Translations under genes and position numbers: made by a program | The notes under the pieces: model-generated | The model's database searches: none | Told to the model about the DNA's origin: nothing | The model's input: the letters and a program-made list of their open reading frames with translations, nothing else | Shown here: positions 8,100 through 16,839 of the stretch, one piece after another | Numbering within the stretch: position 1 is the stretch's first letter | How the letters are laid out: each line of letters begins with the position of its first letter | NCBI RefSeq assembly: GCF_949769195.1 | Contig: NZ_OX458333.1 | Span: 806,001-870,000 of the forward strand | DNA from: Methylocaldum szegediense | GTDB taxonomy: Bacteria; Pseudomonadota; Gammaproteobacteria; Methylococcales; Methylococcaceae | Length of the DNA stretch: 64,000 nt | Direction: 5' to 3'

Positions 8100-9083
8100 A
8101 TGATTATTAAACATAAGGTTTCCAAATTTCTGGTGACGGTATTTATCACGTTTCTAGTAACTTCGACCGTGTCGGCAGGCCCCAAAAAGAAGCCATCCAA
8201 GACTCGTAGCGAGGAGGCAATACAAGCCGAATTCTTCTTTTGGGAAGTTTTTCATAATGGCTTGTACGACTTGATTCCGGACGTGCTTAATGCGTTAACA
8301 GCGGCATATCTTACAAATCCTAACGATTCGACGACCGCGGCTTATATCGGGGCTGCGCATGCCTGGCGTCTGAGCGAAAGAGCGAGAACGGATCCTATTC
8401 CAGCGACCATTACCGATCACGCGGTACTCGCGCGCAAATACTTTGAAGAAAAGGTTCGCATGGATCCTCACGACGCTCATTACATTGGCTTCTTAGGCAG
8501 CCTGATGATGTCGGAAGCCGATGTACACGGGGATGCCAAGCTGATGGACGAAGGTTATAAGACCTTGCTGAAGTCCACCAAGCTTTATCCTGAGTTTAAC
8601 TACGTTACCGCGGGGCTCACATTAACCGGTGGCATTGTGGAGTCACTGCCTTCGGCCAATTCGAAAATTTTCAAGACTGCGCTTGAATGGCAATGGAAAG
8701 CCATGGAATTGTGTTTGGGTGCAAGGATCAACCGTGCGAATCCCGACGCCTCCCCTTACATGGACCGCTTTACGACGGAAGGGCCTAAAAAAGTGTGCTG
8801 GAACACCGAGCTTGCACCGCATAAATTCGAAGGTTTCTACCTGAATATGGGCGATATGCTGGTCAAATCGGGCGACTGGCGCACGGCCCAGAAGATTTAT
8901 GCCAATGCAAGGCTTTCACCTAACTACGCAACGTGGCAGTTTGCCCCGATTTTGGAGCAGCGTATCGCGGAAGCACAGTCGAATGTTGCTCTGTTCAACA
9001 CGCCTCCTGGTCCGTCCGGACAGTTTGTTAAACCGATGATGGCTCAGTCCGCCTTTGCCTGCACGGGTTGTCATCAATATTAG
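8100..9083 (+). CDS. Exported TPR-like protein ending in a single CxxCH haem-binding motif
   Basis: The 327-residue protein begins with a Sec signal peptide (KHKVSKFLVTVFITFLVTSTVSA, cleavage near residue 26). Helical repeat-like segments follow (AYIGAAHAWRLSER, ARKYFEEKVRMDPHDAHYIGFLG, FYLNMGDMLVKSGDWRTAQKIYANARLSP) resembling TPR units. The chain ends FACTGCHQY, one canonical c-type haem attachment site within six residues of the C-terminus. It would be a periplasmic protein with a C-terminal monohaem or redox tail. No named family was recognised. A possible ribosome site AAGGATAATC precedes ATG 8100. It stands alone between transposon remnants. Confidence 0.75.
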   Translation: MIIKHKVSKFLVTVFITFLVTSTVSAGPKKKPSKTRSEEAIQAEFFFWEVFHNGLYDLIPDVLNALTAAYLTNPNDSTTAAYIGAAHAWRLSERARTDPIPATITDHAVLARKYFEEKVRMDPHDAHYIGFLGSLMMSEADVHGDAKLMDEGYKTLLKSTKLYPEFNYVTAGLTLTGGIVESLPSANSKIFKTALEWQWKAMELCLGARINRANPDASPYMDRFTTEGPKKVCWNTELAPHKFEGFYLNMGDMLVKSGDWRTAQKIYANARLSPNYATWQFAPILEQRIAEAQSNVALFNTPPGPSGQFVKPMMAQSAFACTGCHQY

Positions 9084-9830
9084 AGCGGTTCTCAGGTCAG
9101 TGAAGGGTATAGCCACACCGGGTGAACGAGTGTCGAGCATCGATTGGGGTGGTTGTTGCCAGAACGGCGGCGAGAGCCTGATCTTCTCCAAAGTCCACAA
9201 CACACTCTAGCAATGGTAATTCGATGGGCCGGAGCGCGCGGCCGACAGCTCGTCCGGCAATCCGGTCCTCAGCCTCGTTGCAGAGCCCGCCCCACGCTCT
9301 GTCCAAGGAGCGTGATACCTCGGTGCGTCCGCCCGCTGTGCGATGGGGGCGGGCGCAGCCGCACTCATACGGTAAACTCGACAAGAAAGGTAACTACCGA
9401 CATCAAGGCTGCGTTTCGACCGCATTGACGCGATCGTCCGTCGTTTCCAGTACTCTGTTACCAATCGAAAGTGGGTCAAAGCTTACGGAGTTTGATCCGC
9501 ACGTCGGCGTTGGTGAACAGCCCGTTTGCTTTCACTCTAGTGTGGCTACGGCACTGAGCCCAGGTGACGAGGCATCGCTGGCGCTCCCAACCAGCCGTTT
9601 GTGACCGGCGCACCCGGATGGCCGTTCCACCGTATGGGGCATTCCGTTTGACGCATTAAACGATAGCGTATGCCAATGCGCCCTATGCGAGCTGGACAGT
9701 TGGAACTCCAAGCAGGGCACATAGGGAAGCCTGCGCAGTGTAACGTGCCTTCTGAGATTCACCGATACTTCCCGGTTCAATACGCGCCGTTGTTTTCTGT
9801 GGAGAGCTGGACTGTCAAAGCAAATAACGA
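9084..9830. other. Gene-free stretch
   Basis: About 750 bp without a coding frame I can support. Several overlapping frames on both strands exist because of GC-rich sequence, none with recognisable motifs or a ribosome site. It may contain further eroded mobile DNA. Confidence 0.3.
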
Positions 9831-9859
9831 AAGCCTGACTTGTTTCTAAGGTTAGGCTT
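9831..9859 (-). terminator. Probable intrinsic terminator
   Basis: AAGCCTGAC at 9831-9839 pairs with GTTAGGCTT at 9851-9859 (8 of 9 positions) around an 11-nt loop. It lies directly after the stop of the minus-strand gene at 10551-9865. On that strand it is followed by TTTCGTTATTTG, a moderately T-rich run. Confidence 0.55.
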
Positions 9860-9864
9860 CTTTG

Positions 9865-10551
9865 TCAATTGAGCATCCCGAGTATGCTTTCCAGCTCAAA
9901 CTCGTCAAAATTGACAATCTCTCTCAATCTGATCGGTTTTGAGAGCGCAAATTTCTTCCAACTTTCTTTGAATCTTTCGTCCCCGCCTTTTGCATTCTCA
10001 TTGATGTTTTCTCTTATTCGCATCTTTTTGGTCAGAAGGTTTATGCTGACTGAGCGTTCAACAACAGGACCGCGGTTCACGCTGTCATCGTAACCAATTA
10101 GTTCAAAATCGGAGTTCTGGTATCGAAAACTGTAGGTCCGATAGCCGTATCTGCCATGGGCGTAGTGAAGGCGGAGATTTCCTTTGCTTATGGTGACGCT
10201 AAGCTCCGGCGCAAAATAGACGCCGCCATCCTCATTTTCAGATGAAAAACAATCGCTATTTTCCAGCACAAGTTCATATCCATCTTGACTTTTGAAGGCA
10301 ATGATGATGCCTCGACGGTTGCGTTCCAGTTCCCCGCGATACTCATCTTTGACGACGTTATTTCTGTCCGTTCCCTTAATTATGAAGACGTAATCCGCTT
10401 GATTGTCTTTGTTTAAATCTCCCTGAATTTTCTCGAAGACAACATATCCGGCTGGGACAAATTCAGTGGGGGATTTTGCTATTCTCGCTTTCGGCTGTCC
10501 GAAAGCATTTGCTCCTATTGCAAGGAACATGATGAAAATAAGTTTTTTCAT
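9865..10551 (-). CDS. Exported hypothetical protein with a calcium-loop-like segment
   Basis: A 228-residue protein with a clear signal peptide (MKKLIFIMFLAIGANAFG). Residues about 40-60 read KIQGDLNKDNQADYVFIIKG, resembling the Asp-rich loops of FG-GAP/EF-hand-like repeats. The rest (LRLHYAHGRYGYRTYSFRYQNSDFELIGYD, then a YDDS..RGPVVERSVS stretch) looks like a single beta-rich domain, as in uncharacterised exported proteins. The DNA is AT-rich compared with its surroundings, which suggests acquisition. It is followed by a terminator at 9859-9831. Function unknown. Confidence 0.7.
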   Translation of the reverse strand: MKKLIFIMFLAIGANAFGQPKARIAKSPTEFVPAGYVVFEKIQGDLNKDNQADYVFIIKGTDRNNVVKDEYRGELERNRRGIIIAFKSQDGYELVLENSDCFSSENEDGGVYFAPELSVTISKGNLRLHYAHGRYGYRTYSFRYQNSDFELIGYDDSVNRGPVVERSVSINLLTKKMRIRENINENAKGGDERFKESWKKFALSKPIRLREIVNFDEFELESILGMLN

Positions 10552-10950
10552 TCCGCACCTTAATATTGCATGGATTCAATTGAGCCTGACGATAAAAGCT
10601 GAAGCGCGCCTCTGATAACGCATGAAAAACCCGCAAAGCTTGCCGGGGTCGCGATGCTTCGAGCATCTTTTCGAGCTACGCCGAAAAAGGGGATTGATGA
10701 GTCTGAGGATTTTTCGTGGTCAATAAAGGGCCCGTTCCATATTCGAAATTCACACTCTTCGTAGGTGCGCCCGCGTTTCGACCCGGTGCCAGTAACCACA
10801 ATTGTGCCCGCTGACTACCACCTGGTTCGGGCGGAGGACCCGCGATCTCATAAAAGCCCGTCGTTCAGCTCGCCAGAGAGGCTGAAATCCTGAGGCAAAC
10901 GGCAACCCCGCTAAAGCGGCTTCTTCCGTCCACCCCGAGCTGTTGCAAAA
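10552..10950. other. Gene-free stretch
   Basis: 400 bp with no supportable gene. It contains the promoter region of the minus-strand exported protein and eroded sequence leading into the DUF5996 pseudogene. Confidence 0.3.
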
Positions 10951-11388
10951 TTCAGTCCGGTCCATTTTTTCTGGGGCAGCTGCGAGCTGGCGGGCACGCG
11001 CTGCTCCGGCCGGCGCGCCCGAGCACCGCGGCGGCGTGTCCGATCTGCCTGACGGGGTGGTTCGGGAAGCCTATTCCCTGAGGTGAGCAGCTGAGGCTTC
11101 TAGTCGGGCAACGATGCCGTCCCGTTTCCGGCTTTCTATGGCTGTGTCTATCCGGAGCCGAAAGGATTTCCCGACGCGCGGGCACAGCCGGAAACCACGT
11201 TTTACAGCCCCGAACTCGAGGAATTCATCCTGCCTGATGCCGAGATGCGGCAGGCGGATTCGCCCGACAGCTAGAGACTCGAGTTTCTCCAAAGCACCCA
11301 CGATGCGGCCGCCGATCTGGGACACTGGGATCGGCCGTCATCGGAACGGAACCTGTCCGGCAAAGAGTCGTCTTTTCTTTCGACCTAA
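10951..11388 (+). pseudogene. DUF5996-family protein, C-terminal remnant with frameshifts and a stop
   Basis: Plus-strand frames give, in order, FSPVHFFWGSCELAGTRCSG, then after a frameshift APEHRGGVSDLPDGVVREAYS, then VPFPAFYGCVYPEPKGFPDA, TTFYSPELEEFILPDAEM and, after an internal TAG, LEFLQSTHDAAADLGHWDR. These are the characteristic C-terminal blocks of DUF5996 proteins (HFFWGSFDLAVTRFSGR, APEHPGG, REAYS, LLAFLQSTYEAAADLAGWDR). The N-terminal half is missing. The end overlaps the tail of the convergent pirin gene by a few bases. Nonfunctional. Confidence 0.75.
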
Positions 11389-12245
11389 AAGTTGCCCGAC
11401 CGGAATTCTTGCATGGCCTGTTCGATTTCCTCGCGCGTGTTCATAACGAAGGGTCCCCACTGGACGATCGGCTCGTTGAGCGGGCGGCCGGCGGCCAGTA
11501 ACAGTCTCGCTCCCCCAGTACTGGTCAGCCGTACGCCATCGGCATCAGCGCGGTTGGTCAGAACTGCGAGCTGACGGGCGCGCACCGGCTCGCCGCGTGT
11601 TCCGACGCAGATTTCTCCGTCGTAAACATACAGAAACGCGTTGTGTCCCGCAGGAATCCGCGCCTCGTAAGTGCTTCCGGCCGGCATTTCGAGGTCAAGA
11701 TAGAGCGGCTCGGTCGCCTCGCGCCTGACCGCGCCATCGATGCCCTCCACTGATCCGGCGATGATCCGGATGGTGACGCCTTCCTGCGTGACGGTGCGCG
11801 GGATCGCTTCGGCCGGAATATCCCGGTAACCCGGCTCGGTCATCTTCTCACGCGCCGGGAGATTGATCCAAAGCTGAAAACCGTGCATCAGCCCCTGTTC
11901 CTGCTCGGGAAGCTCGGAATGGATGATGCCTCGACCGGCGGTCATCCATTGCACGCCGCCGGCGGCCAGCAAACCTTCGTGGCCGGCGTTGTCGCGATGC
12001 CGCATGCGCCCGGCGAGCATGTAGGTGACCGTCTCGAAGCCCCGATGGGGATGATCTGGAAAGCCCGCAAGATAGTCGTCCGGGTTGTCGGAACGAAACT
12101 CGTCGAGCATAAGGAAAGGATCGAGCCGGCGCTGCAGGTCCGGAGTCAGCACGCGCAGCAGTTTTACGCCGGCGCCGTCCGATACCGAGGCGCCGGTAAC
12201 CAGTCGCTCGATCTCGCGGGTAACAAAATTCGGAGAGATGATCAT
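11385..12245 (-). CDS. Pirin-family bicupin protein
   Basis: A 286-residue pirin. The N-terminal cupin carries the metal-binding signature FPDHPHRGFETVTYML with the His residues, followed by GGVQWMTAGRGIIHSE and GLMHGFQLWINLP, all diagnostic. Pirins of this type are mononuclear metal proteins, some with quercetinase-like dioxygenase activity. Start 12245 (MIISPNF) follows AGGAG by 7 nt. It lies 23 bp downstream of azoR on the same strand, so the two form an operon divergent from a LysR gene. The pairing suggests a role in handling quinones or other electrophiles; the true substrate is unknown. Confidence 0.9.
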   Translation of the reverse strand: MIISPNFVTREIERLVTGASVSDGAGVKLLRVLTPDLQRRLDPFLMLDEFRSDNPDDYLAGFPDHPHRGFETVTYMLAGRMRHRDNAGHEGLLAAGGVQWMTAGRGIIHSELPEQEQGLMHGFQLWINLPAREKMTEPGYRDIPAEAIPRTVTQEGVTIRIIAGSVEGIDGAVRREATEPLYLDLEMPAGSTYEARIPAGHNAFLYVYDGEICVGTRGEPVRARQLAVLTNRADADGVRLTSTGGARLLLAAGRPLNEPIVQWGPFVMNTREEIEQAMQEFRSGNF

Positions 12246-12268
12246 GGGTGTTCTCCTAGAACAATCTG

Positions 12269-12907
12269 TCAAACATCGACCGGTTTCCCGGCAGTCGTGA
12301 TCGTTCGGGAATCGATAAGTCGGGAGATTTGCCCGAGCGCGGCCGTCTCCGCCCGGTCCTTGGCGAGCTCCCCTAAAGCGAGTCCTTCCGCATAGATGAA
12401 ACTCACATCCGTCATCCCGAGAAAGCCCAGCACATTGCGCAGGTAAGCGGTTTGCGTGTCCTGCGGTGTGCCGCTATAAATCCCGCCGCGGGCGGCAAGC
12501 ACGAACACCTGCTTATCTTGGACCAGTCCGACCGGCCCGTTTTCGGTGTACTTGAACGTGATTCCGGCCCGGGCGACGTGGTCGATCCAGGCTTTAAGGG
12601 TCGACGGGATACCGAAGTTGTACATGGGAACGCCGAGCACGAGAACATCCGCCGCCTGAAGCTCCGCAATCAGTTCGTCGGAAAGTTCCACTGCCGCCCG
12701 CTGCTCGGGCGTGCGCCGCTCAGCCGGCGTGAAGAAGCCAGTGATTGCGGTCTCGTTCAAATGCGGAATCGGGTTGCGGCCGAGGTTGCGGGTGAGGATC
12801 CTGTCTTCCGGATGCCGCGCGCGCCACTGCGTGATGAAAGCGTCGACTAAGCGGTTGGCGTTGCCGGTATCGGACAGACTGGTCTTGATTTGCAGCACGG
12901 TGGTCAT
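12269..12907 (-). CDS. azoR: FMN-dependent NADH:quinone oxidoreductase / azoreductase
   Basis: A 212-residue flavodoxin-like enzyme. The phosphate-binding loop follows beta-1 (LQIKTSLSDTGNANRLVDAF). The FMN-contact motif VLGVPMYNFGIPSTLKAWIDHVARAG and the ARGGIYSG segment are typical of AzoR. It reduces quinones, and azo dyes in vitro, by two-electron transfer from NADH, protecting against thiol and quinone stress. Start 12907 is placed after CAGGAGATCGCC; a longer frame from 12976 lacks a site. It is the first gene of an azoR-pirin operon divergent from the LysR gene, its probable regulator. Confidence 0.9.
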   Translation of the reverse strand: MTTVLQIKTSLSDTGNANRLVDAFITQWRARHPEDRILTRNLGRNPIPHLNETAITGFFTPAERRTPEQRAAVELSDELIAELQAADVLVLGVPMYNFGIPSTLKAWIDHVARAGITFKYTENGPVGLVQDKQVFVLAARGGIYSGTPQDTQTAYLRNVLGFLGMTDVSFIYAEGLALGELAKDRAETAALGQISRLIDSRTITTAGKPVDV

Positions 12908-12992
12908 GGCGATCTCCTGGTAAGAATCGATAGACGGCACCAGGATAGTTTTGTGTGTTTCGATTAAAAAGCTCAAAATTTAGGTAGTTCTT

Positions 12993-13007
12993 ATCGAAAA
13001 ATTCGAT
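12993..13007. promoter_or_regulatory. Candidate LysR operator between azoR and lysR
   Basis: ATCGAA-AAA-TTCGAT is a perfect inverted repeat that fits the T-N11-A LysR-box pattern. It lies 3 nt before the LysR start codon and about 85 bp upstream of azoR, in the 103-bp divergent spacer. That position suits autorepression plus control of azoR. Confidence 0.5.
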
Positions 13008-13010
13008 CAT

Positions 13011-13928
13011 ATGAAAATTCCTCGGACTACCCTGGAGCAATGGCGCGTGTTGCAGGCTATCGTGGAATACGGCGGATTCGCCCAGGCCGCCGAAGCGCTG
13101 CACCGCAGCCAGTCCTCCGTCAGCTATACGGTCGGCAGGCTGCAGGAGCAACTCGGCCTGAAGTTGCTGGAGATTCACGGTCGCAAGGCGAAATTGACCG
13201 AGGCGGGAGAGACGCTGTTGCGGCATGCCGAAGAACTGCTCGGCGAAGCGTTCAAGCTGGAGAGACTGGCGTACAGCCTAGCCCAGGGCTGGGAGGCGGA
13301 AATCCGTCTGGTGGTTGATGCGCTGTTCCCCACTCCACTGCTGCTGCGCATCCTGAGGGAATTTGCGCCTTTGAGCCCGCACACGCGCGTGCTCCTCAGC
13401 GAGGAGGTATTGTCGGGGACGGACGAGGCGCTGATCACGGGTCGCGCCGATCTCGTGATCGGCGGACGAGTGCCGCCGGGATTTCTGGGAGACCACCTGC
13501 TGGACGTGGATCTCGTTGCCGTGGCGCATCCCGACCATCCCCTGCACCGGCTGGGAAGGCCCCTGGATGCCGATGACCTGAGCCGGGAACTGCACGTCGT
13601 CGTGAGCGACTCGGGCACGCTGGCGCCGCGCGATTCGGGCTGGCTCGGCGCGACGCGGCGCTGGAGCGTGACTAGCCCCGAGAAGCGGATCGCCTTGTTA
13701 TGCGCGGGACTGGGCTTCGGCTGGATTCCATGCCATCTGATCGAAGAGCCTCTCGCGTCCGGCCGGCTCAAGCCGCTGCCTTTGCGCGAGGGACAGCACC
13801 GCAAGGTGCCGCTGTATCTCATGTTCGCCCAGCCCAGGCTCGCCGGCCCCGCCACCCGCAAGCTCGCCGAACTGATTCGCGCCTGCGTCGCCGAAGGCAG
13901 AACAGGGATGAACAGCGGTTCCGTCTAG
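13011..13928 (+). CDS. LysR-family transcriptional regulator
   Basis: A 305-residue LysR protein. The N-terminal winged HTH (about 6-65) contains FAQAAEALHRSQSSVSYTVGRLQEQLGLKLLE. The C-terminal periplasmic-binding-protein-like effector domain (about 95-295) includes LVIGGRVPPGF and ALLCAGLGFGWIPCHLI. Length and layout are normal. It is divergent from azoR-pirin with a palindrome in the spacer, which is the classic arrangement for a regulator of its neighbour. The inducer is not predictable. Confidence 0.9.
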   Translation: MKIPRTTLEQWRVLQAIVEYGGFAQAAEALHRSQSSVSYTVGRLQEQLGLKLLEIHGRKAKLTEAGETLLRHAEELLGEAFKLERLAYSLAQGWEAEIRLVVDALFPTPLLLRILREFAPLSPHTRVLLSEEVLSGTDEALITGRADLVIGGRVPPGFLGDHLLDVDLVAVAHPDHPLHRLGRPLDADDLSRELHVVVSDSGTLAPRDSGWLGATRRWSVTSPEKRIALLCAGLGFGWIPCHLIEEPLASGRLKPLPLREGQHRKVPLYLMFAQPRLAGPATRKLAELIRACVAEGRTGMNSGSV

Positions 13929-14018
13929 TCCGGATATTTCACCATCAGGAGGTTCGGCGCAGCGTTGAACCCCGCATAAAATCAGGTTGCGAAACAGATT
14001 TTGCGGCGAGCTGTGCCG

Positions 14019-14785
14019 ATGCCAAATTGTAGCGCTGATGAGATGACATTTGGACGCCTGGGACGGCGGGTCATCGAAGCCAATTTCCGGGGTGGAGCGA
14101 TCAGTTCCGATGGCGGACTCGTGCTCTTGCGGCAGTTGGATCGACGCCTTGGCTGATCAAAGGCGGTAGCGCAGGCGTTGAACGATCCGAGGGCTCCGAA
14201 CCGCATCACACATGCCCTGCAAGACCTGGTCGCCCAACGGCTTTAGGGTCTGTGTTGCGGCTATGAGGACCTCAATGATCATGACCGGCTGCGGCACGAT
14301 CCGCTGCTGCAAACGGCGGTGGGCAAGGTGACGGCCCTGGCCAGCAGCCCGACGTTCTCACGCCTGGAAACCCGTGCCGGCCGTGCCGATGTGGTGGCCT
14401 TGAATCGGGTGCTGGTTGAGCAGTTCATCGCGTCCCAGCCTCGAACACCGCGCGAACTCATCCTCGACATCGACGCCTCCGATCTGCCGCTGCATGGGCA
14501 TCAGGAATGGGCCCAGTTTCATGGCTCTTACGACCACTACTGCTATTATCTGCCGTTGTATGTATTCTGTGGCCAAGCGTTACTTGCGTGTCTCTTGCGG
14601 CCCAGCCGGATCGATGGGATGAAGCATTCGGCGGCCGTGATCAAACTGCCGGTGACGCGCTTGGCGAGCAGGCATGGCCGATCTTCCTAACGTGCTGCAA
14701 CTGCCGTGGGGCGCCCTCGCGTATACGCTGATGCCGCGCCTGCGCGAGACTGTCTTCACCGCTACCCGTATCCTCGCCACCTGAC
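14019..14785 (+). pseudogene. IS1380-family transposase remnant
   Basis: From ATG 14019 the frame reads FGRLGRRVIEANFRGGAISS then DGGLVLLRQLDRRLG, followed by TGA (14154-14156), then a second in-frame stop TAG (14244-14246), then GLCCGYEDLNDHDRLRHDPL, LASSPTFSRLETR and ELILDIDASDLPLHGHQE. These are the hallmark blocks of IS1380 transposases. Most of the second half is deleted; a C-terminal piece (LPWGALAYTLMPRLRE) follows in another frame. Dead element, no ends identified. Confidence 0.8.
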
Positions 14786-14953
14786 CCGACCCGCGTGCGG
14801 TCCCCGGCACGACGGCCAACCAGGGGGTAAGGGGACTCGCGTCTTTTGTCCAGAAAGCCACTCGTTTTGCCCTATTGTCTCCCTAATCGTGCGCCTTTGA
14901 GCCTACCACCCTGTTACTGCAGCCGGTGAAAGGAAGCTGATGAAATAGTCGGG

Positions 14954-16585
14954 TCAGAAAAACAAACGCCCGCTGACCGCCTTCAATCCGCGGACCAGCC
15001 AGCGGTAGTGGCGGACGGCCGTCCACTCGTCCGGCTTTAGATGGTCGTTCGGGCCGAAAGCGATGATCGGCCGTCCGTCGAAGTCACGTAAAGGGCGACC
15101 CGCGTTGTTTCGGGCGATGTGGTATTCGTAGGCGGTCGGTGGGCCTGCGGTGATGAGTTGCCGGCCGGTTTTCAGCAGCTGTTCGGCGAACCGGGCGGAC
15201 CATACCGCGACGACCAGTTCACTGTTGAGGGCCATGCTGAGGGGATCGAGATTGTATGTTCCCAATAGACCAAGCTGGTCGTCGATGACGGCGAACTTCC
15301 CGTGCAAGTTATGGCGATCCCCCGCGACGAACAGCCTCAGCGTCGGCACCCGGGCCATGAGTTCCGGCCATTGTTCGAGGAAGAAAGCTTGGCTGAGCGG
15401 GTTATCGCTGGATACGGGACTGTTGGTGAGAATCGTGATTTTTACGCCGCGTCGTGCCGCATCTTCCAAGGCTTGTACGGCTTGCTCCGGCAGTACCAAA
15501 TAGGGGCTCACAACGAAGATCGATTTTTTGGCGCCGCGTACTAATCGGGCGAGGCTGGAGGTGATCGGGTCGTCGGTTCGGATCAGACGGGTGCGGCTGT
15601 CGAGAAGTCGAACCGGTGCTTGCACCGACTCGGGAGCCGGCCTTGCCAAGGCACCCTGGAGCGTCGGATGCGCCTGAAGTTCGTCGATCCAAGACAATCG
15701 ACGGTCCCGAATCCGGTCTGACAAGGCTTCCGGAAACGGTTCACCCCGCAGCCAGTGATCCATGGCCTGGTACGCGAGCAACAAATCGGCGTTCGGATCG
15801 AGAATGTCGAGGGTCTCTTTTGTGATCGGGTGCACCTCCCCACCGTTGTATTGGGAATCGAACACGGCTTCGAGCACGGCACCAGCCTCCCGCCCGGTCA
15901 ATACCGCATCAGCGTCGCGAAACGCCTTGGGGTCGACAGCTTGGTCGGCGAAATACTCGGCCGCGATGTTCCTTCCCCCGATCAGGCCGTGACTTCCGTC
16001 AGCGAGAAGAATCTTGTCGTGGTCGCTGGCGAAGATCGCGGCGGGATTCAGTGTGAGAAAGGCGTCCTGGAAGCGGTAGCGCAGCGGGCGGTACAGTTTG
16101 GCGGTGACGTTGGGCGTTTGCACCAATGTATCGAGATAATCGTTGCCCTGCACGGAGCGTGACATCTTGGTGCCTATGGCGTCCAGCATCACCCGGACCC
16201 TCACCCCCTGGCCGGCCTTGTGGACCAGATGACCGAGGAATGCGATGCCGAACACGTCCTGTTTCAGGATGAAATAGCAGATGTCCAGGCGCTTTCGGGC
16301 GCCGGCCAAGAGCCGCCAGCGCTCGACCCAGGCCATCGTATTGTCGTCCAACAGCGTGACCTGCGCGGGGGCGGTTCCTTCGGCGGGCAGGGACTCGAAA
16401 ACCGCGCGCAAGGACGGTTCCCGGTTATGTAGCGGCTCGACATCGGCGGATGTGGCGACGGAGTCTGGGAACTGGACGTCCAAGAACAGACGACCGACCA
16501 GCCAGCTCGCAATCACGGCGGCCAGGGCGACAAGGACGAAGCGGCCGAATCGGCGGGTTTTGCGTCCTTTTCGTTTCGAACTCAT
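14954..16585 (-). CDS. Membrane-anchored phospholipase D / cardiolipin-synthase-like protein
   Basis: The 543-residue protein has one N-terminal membrane segment (FVLVALAAVIASWLVGRLFL, about 16-35) and two PLD catalytic repeats. The first is FASDHDKILLADGSHGLIGGRN (H-x-K), the second NLHGKFAVIDDQLGLLGTYN (H-x-K with the downstream N). Such proteins transfer or hydrolyse phosphatidyl groups at the envelope. It is the last gene of a same-strand run with an EEP-fold hydrolase, a nucleotidyltransferase and a metallophosphoesterase. Its tail (AFGPNDHLKPDEWTAVRHYRWL) is outside the PLD core. It could be a cardiolipin synthase or an exported nuclease-like PLD. Confidence 0.85.
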   Translation of the reverse strand: MSSKRKGRKTRRFGRFVLVALAAVIASWLVGRLFLDVQFPDSVATSADVEPLHNREPSLRAVFESLPAEGTAPAQVTLLDDNTMAWVERWRLLAGARKRLDICYFILKQDVFGIAFLGHLVHKAGQGVRVRVMLDAIGTKMSRSVQGNDYLDTLVQTPNVTAKLYRPLRYRFQDAFLTLNPAAIFASDHDKILLADGSHGLIGGRNIAAEYFADQAVDPKAFRDADAVLTGREAGAVLEAVFDSQYNGGEVHPITKETLDILDPNADLLLAYQAMDHWLRGEPFPEALSDRIRDRRLSWIDELQAHPTLQGALARPAPESVQAPVRLLDSRTRLIRTDDPITSSLARLVRGAKKSIFVVSPYLVLPEQAVQALEDAARRGVKITILTNSPVSSDNPLSQAFFLEQWPELMARVPTLRLFVAGDRHNLHGKFAVIDDQLGLLGTYNLDPLSMALNSELVVAVWSARFAEQLLKTGRQLITAGPPTAYEYHIARNNAGRPLRDFDGRPIIAFGPNDHLKPDEWTAVRHYRWLVRGLKAVSGRLFF

Positions 16586-16754
16586 CGGTGCTTGACGCGT
16601 ACGGTTCTCGTCTTCCCGTTGGCGATGAATTCAAGAAATTCGTCATCCGGGAACAGCTAGTCGTCGCGTAGCCGGTTACTGCCGGGGGCGAGGATGATAT
16701 GAGGCCAGGCAGTGTCCTTCGGCGACGTTCTGAACCAGTAGATTCCGTTCATAT

Positions 16755-16813
16755 CCTTCGACAAGCCTGTCCTGAGCTTTGTCGACGGGCCTGTCCTGAG
16801 CCGTGTCGAAGGG
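16755..16813. repeat. Intergenic repeat, CCTTCGACA..CCTGTCCTGAGC family
   Basis: Two tandem half-units (CGACAAGCCTGTCCTGAGC and CGACGGGCCTGTCCTGAGC) close with GTGTCGAAGGGC, forming an imperfect palindrome. Related copies lie at 23809-23833 and 27186-27228. This family is common between genes in many proteobacteria and lies here between two convergent-looking gene ends. Confidence 0.7.
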
Positions 16814-16839
16814 CTGTCGGGGGCAGGTCGAATAAGTTC

